Source of the DNA: Spirochaetota bacterium
Lineage (GTDB): Bacteria; Spirochaetota; UBA4802; UB4802
NCBI GenBank assembly: GCA_018399855.1
Contig: JAGYNX010000071.1
Span: forward strand, 1-8,745
Reading direction: 5' to 3'
Length of the DNA: 8,745 nt
Within the stretch, counting starts at the first letter, position 1, and each line of letters starts with the position of its first letter. The notes below the pieces were generated by a model that saw only the letters and a list, made by a program, of their open reading frames with translations, made no database searches and was not told the origin of the DNA. This document shows positions 6,367 through 8,745 of this stretch, in pieces. Made by a program: the position numbers and the translations under genes.

Positions 6367-7326
6367 ATGTTATTCCGAAAAATGTTGATACTGCTGGCGG
6401 TTACCACGCTTGTATTTTCAGGATGTACAAAAAAAGAGAAAAGAGAAGTTATTGTTTTTCACGCGGGAAGCCTCAGCGTTCCCATGAAGCACCTTGAAGA
6501 GGCATTCGAAAAGCAGAATCCCGGTGTGAATGTGCTGCGGGAATCCTCGGGAAGCAGAACTGCGGCTCGCAAGGTAAGTGACCTGGGTAAAAAGAGTGAT
6601 ATCGTGGCTTCTGCCGATTATACGGTAATTTATAACCTGCTTATACCGGATTTCGCTGATTTCTGTGTCAATTTTGCCACGAATGAAATGGTTCTCATGC
6701 ATCGCGATGACAGTAAATACAGTGATGAAATAAATGGAAAAAACTGGCACCGGATTTTGCTTAAGAAAGATGTACAGTATGGACATTCAGATCCAAATAA
6801 GGATCCATGTGGCTACAGAAGCCAGTTTGTGTGGCAACTGGCAGAAAATTATTATAATGAAAAGGGATTGTACGAAGAATTGAAAAAGCAGTGTCCGCCA
6901 AAGTTTGTACGTCCCAAGGAAACTGACCTGATCGCCCTGCTTGAATCAAAGATTCTGGATTATATTTTCATATACCGTTCAGTGGCGGTACAGCACGACA
7001 TGTCCTTTGTGGAGCTTCCCCCGCAGGTAAACCTGGGTGATCCCCGATACACGGAGTTTTATAACACGGCTGATATTGAAGTATCAGGAAAAAAACCAGG
7101 AGAAACCATTATCCACAGGGGCAAACCGATAGTATATGGAGTTAGCCTTGTGAAAGAACCAGCAAACAAAACTGACGCGATTTCCTTTCTCCAATTCATG
7201 CTGGGTGCAGAAGGACAGTCAATAATAATGTCTGATGGGCAGAAACCCATTTCACCTCCTGTCACAGGGGAATATAATTCCCTTCCGGATGAGTTAAAAG
7301 ATATTGTACAGACCAGCAAAAAATAG
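6367..7326 (+). CDS. wtpA: tungstate/molybdate-binding lipoprotein (WtpA-type)
   Basis: This is the extracytoplasmic oxyanion-binding component of an ABC importer, 319 residues. The N-terminus is a lipoprotein signal: basic MLFRK, a hydrophobic core, and FSGC with the lipidation cysteine at Cys20, followed by charged TKKEKRE. The mature part shows WtpA family motifs: FHAGSLSVP (31-39), VSDLGKKSDIVASADY (70-85), FATNEMVL (103-110), DPNKDPCGYRS (142-152), RPKETDL (182-188), IFIYRSVAVQH (200-210), LGDPRYTEFY (223-232) and KPIVYGVSL (253-261). Asp146 in DPCGYR and Glu185 in RPKETD are the likely carboxylates that complete the six-coordinate metal site described for archaeal WtpA/ModA proteins. 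This match is from recalled family sequences. The segment between these two motifs is shorter than in the Pyrococcus protein as I recall it. WtpA proteins usually prefer tungstate, and molybdate binding is also possible. It is the first gene of the wtpABC operon. Confidence 0.92.
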   Translation: MLFRKMLILLAVTTLVFSGCTKKEKREVIVFHAGSLSVPMKHLEEAFEKQNPGVNVLRESSGSRTAARKVSDLGKKSDIVASADYTVIYNLLIPDFADFCVNFATNEMVLMHRDDSKYSDEINGKNWHRILLKKDVQYGHSDPNKDPCGYRSQFVWQLAENYYNEKGLYEELKKQCPPKFVRPKETDLIALLESKILDYIFIYRSVAVQHDMSFVELPPQVNLGDPRYTEFYNTADIEVSGKKPGETIIHRGKPIVYGVSLVKEPANKTDAISFLQFMLGAEGQSIIMSDGQKPISPPVTGEYNSLPDELKDIVQTSKK

Positions 7327-7341
7327 AACAGTGGTGTGCTG

Positions 7342-8118
7342 ATGAAGTTTTTTATTCCGGTTATGGTGCTCATGGCACTGGTTTCTTTAAGCCTTATAGT
7401 GCTCCCGCTTGGCGGGATGATGGTTTCAACAGGTGTGACAGAGTTGATGGATGCAATAGCTGATTCTGAAGTGCTCTCGTCAATTCTGCTCACCTTTGAA
7501 GCGGCTTTGTATGCAACAATTGGAGCTGTGTTGCTGGGTACACCACTTGCCTACATGCTGGCCAGGTTTGATTTCCCGGGAAAAAAGTTACTTGAGGCTG
7601 TTGTTGATATTCCTATTATTGTACCCCATACGGCTGCCGGCATAGCACTTCTTTCTGTTTTTGCAAGTGGTCCAATCGGCAATGTGCTGAACCGCTCGGG
7701 ACTTGATTTTCTTGGGACGAAGGCAGGCATTTCTCTTGCCATGGCATTTGTTTCAATACCATTCTACATCGATTCGGTGAAAGACGGGTTACTGTCAATT
7801 GATATGCGAATTGATCACGTGGCCCGGTCACTGGGAGCACGAAGAAGCCAGGTGTTTTTTCATGTGCTGCTTCCCATGTCCACAAGATCCATGGCAACGG
7901 GGGCACTGCTTATGTGGGGGAGGGGCATCAGCGAGTTTGGTGCCGTGGTTATACTGGCATATCATCCCATGATCGCTCCGGTGCTGATATATGACCGTTT
8001 TACCTCGTATGGTCTTTCCTCGTCCCGCCCGGTGGCAGTACTGCTAATTGTTGCCTGTATATTACTTTTCCTGGTAATAAAAATCATATCAAGGCTGGGA
8101 GTGTCCCGTCGTGCTTGA
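7342..8118 (+). CDS. wtpB: tungstate/molybdate ABC transporter permease (WtpB/ModB-type)
   Basis: This inner-membrane permease has 258 residues, typical of ModB/WtpB subunits, and would form the homodimeric channel. Hydrophobic segments lie at about 3-28, 46-75, 84-108, 127-145, 181-207 and 229-250, giving about six passes. The cytoplasmic EAA-type coupling loop that docks on the ATPase is clear: DHVARSLGARRSQVFFHVLL (158-177), then Pro178. RGISEFGAVVILAYHP (194-209) is a further conserved stretch of molybdate-type permeases. A GTG at 7336 is also in frame and would add two residues. I chose the ATG at 7342. The Shine-Dalgarno is weak (GTGGTG, 7331-7336), and the start is only 15 bp after the wtpA stop, so coupling is likely. 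The stop overlaps the wtpC start by 8 bp. Confidence 0.92.
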   Translation: MKFFIPVMVLMALVSLSLIVLPLGGMMVSTGVTELMDAIADSEVLSSILLTFEAALYATIGAVLLGTPLAYMLARFDFPGKKLLEAVVDIPIIVPHTAAGIALLSVFASGPIGNVLNRSGLDFLGTKAGISLAMAFVSIPFYIDSVKDGLLSIDMRIDHVARSLGARRSQVFFHVLLPMSTRSMATGALLMWGRGISEFGAVVILAYHPMIAPVLIYDRFTSYGLSSSRPVAVLLIVACILLFLVIKIISRLGVSRRA

Positions 8119-8745
8119 GATTCAGAATGTTGAAAAAAAACTTGGAAAATTTTCAATGGAAGTGTCTTCCCTGGAGATTGCTGAGGGGCGACATTTTGTA
8201 CTTCTTGGCCCTACCGGTTCGGGGAAGACATTGCTGCTTGGAATGGTTGCGGGTGTTATGAAGCCCGATGCGGGAAGGGTTCTTCTCAACGGGAAGGACA
8301 TCACCGGTATGAAACCTGAACACAGGGGTTTTGGAATGGTATACCAGGATTCAGCCCTGTTTCCTCACCTGACCGTGGAGGGGAATGTAGGTTTCAGCCT
8401 GAAAATGAAAAAACAGGATAAGAACAAAATTAGAACAAATGTTGAGAGGGTAATGAAGCAATGCGGTATCTTGTATCTTCTGGGCAGGGATATTGCGCAT
8501 CTGAGTGGAGGAGAAAAGCAGCGGGTAGCACTGGCACGGGCTATCATTACACGGCCGCGGATGTTGCTGCTGGACGAACCTTTCAGCTCACTTGATTTTA
8601 AGACCAGGGAAGAGATGATGGATCTCCTTGCCAGCCTGAGAAAAGAGTACAATCCCACTATATTGCATATAACTCATGATTTCGAAGAGGCGCTTATTCT
8701 TGCTGATGATGCTGGAGGGCGCAGCTGTCCAGAAAGAAACCAGTC
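8111..8745 (+). CDS. wtpC: tungstate/molybdate ABC transporter ATPase (WtpC/ModC-type), partial and possibly frameshifted
   Basis: This is the ATP-hydrolysing subunit of the importer, cut by the right edge after 211 codons. It starts with GTG at 8111, inside the end of wtpB, with GGGAG (8097-8101) 9 nt upstream. The nucleotide-binding domain is complete up to the switch: Walker A GPTGSGKT (33-40), Q-loop VYQDSALFPH with Gln79, signature LSGGEKQRVALARA (131-144), Walker B MLLLDEPFSSLD (151-162) with Glu156, and switch HITHDFEEA with His189. After LILADD (195-200) the reading frame turns into AGGRSCPERNQ, which is unlike the family. The next frame from 8709 reads MLEGAAVQKETS, which does fit the expected strand after the switch. 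A small deletion or sequence error near 8705-8711 is therefore likely. Whether a C-terminal oxyanion-sensing domain exists lies beyond the window. Confidence 0.88.
   Translation, partial: MLEIQNVEKKLGKFSMEVSSLEIAEGRHFVLLGPTGSGKTLLLGMVAGVMKPDAGRVLLNGKDITGMKPEHRGFGMVYQDSALFPHLTVEGNVGFSLKMKKQDKNKIRTNVERVMKQCGILYLLGRDIAHLSGGEKQRVALARAIITRPRMLLLDEPFSSLDFKTREEMMDLLASLRKEYNPTILHITHDFEEALILADDAGGRSCPERNQ

Noticed and set aside
7059..7493. A 144-codon reverse open frame across the wtpA-wtpB junction.
   Set aside because: It is antisense to the end of wtpA and the first membrane segments of wtpB. No motif or ribosome site supports it.

Overview
This 8.7 kb window is compact bacterial chromosome of moderate G+C. 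It holds housekeeping genes followed by one transport operon. I see no mobile element, CRISPR array, phage gene, tRNA or rRNA. The lineage cannot be fixed from the sequence. A WtpA-type oxyanion-binding lipoprotein, a type common in archaea and in anaerobic bacteria, hints at an anaerobe, but this is inference. The odd window length and a frame disturbance close to the right edge suggest that the right end may be a contig end.

Layout, left to right. (1) A rightward group, 56-2913: a TatD-family metal-dependent hydrolase, L-aspartate oxidase (nadB, first step of de novo NAD synthesis) and a small divergent acylphosphatase. Gaps are 51 and 56 bp. A hairpin lies between tatD and nadB exactly where it could bring a distant ribosome binding site up to the nadB start. 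(2) A leftward group, 6127-2910, transcribed nadK, then recN, then a gene for a HExxH putative metallopeptidase. nadK and recN are 4 bp apart and recN and the metallopeptidase gene 22 bp apart, so this looks like one operon. Its last gene converges on the acylphosphatase gene, and the two stop codons share one TTAA. (3) A roughly 240 bp divergent intergenic region, 6128-6366, with a perfect TATAAT, an inverted repeat and a strong ribosome binding site. (4) A rightward tungstate/molybdate ABC transporter, wtpA-wtpB-wtpC, 6367 to the right edge. It has a 15 bp gap and then an 8 bp overlap, and wtpC is incomplete.

How the genes fit together. nadB and nadK sit at opposite ends of NAD(P) supply: NadB starts the quinolinate route and NadK turns NAD into NADP. 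nadA and nadC are not in the window. nadK next to recN is a common bacterial arrangement. RecN is an SMC-like ATPase of double-strand-break repair. The co-directional metallopeptidase behind it is the least understood gene here and the best candidate for new biology. WtpABC would import tungstate and/or molybdate for pterin-cofactor enzymes, but no such enzyme or cofactor gene is present in the window.
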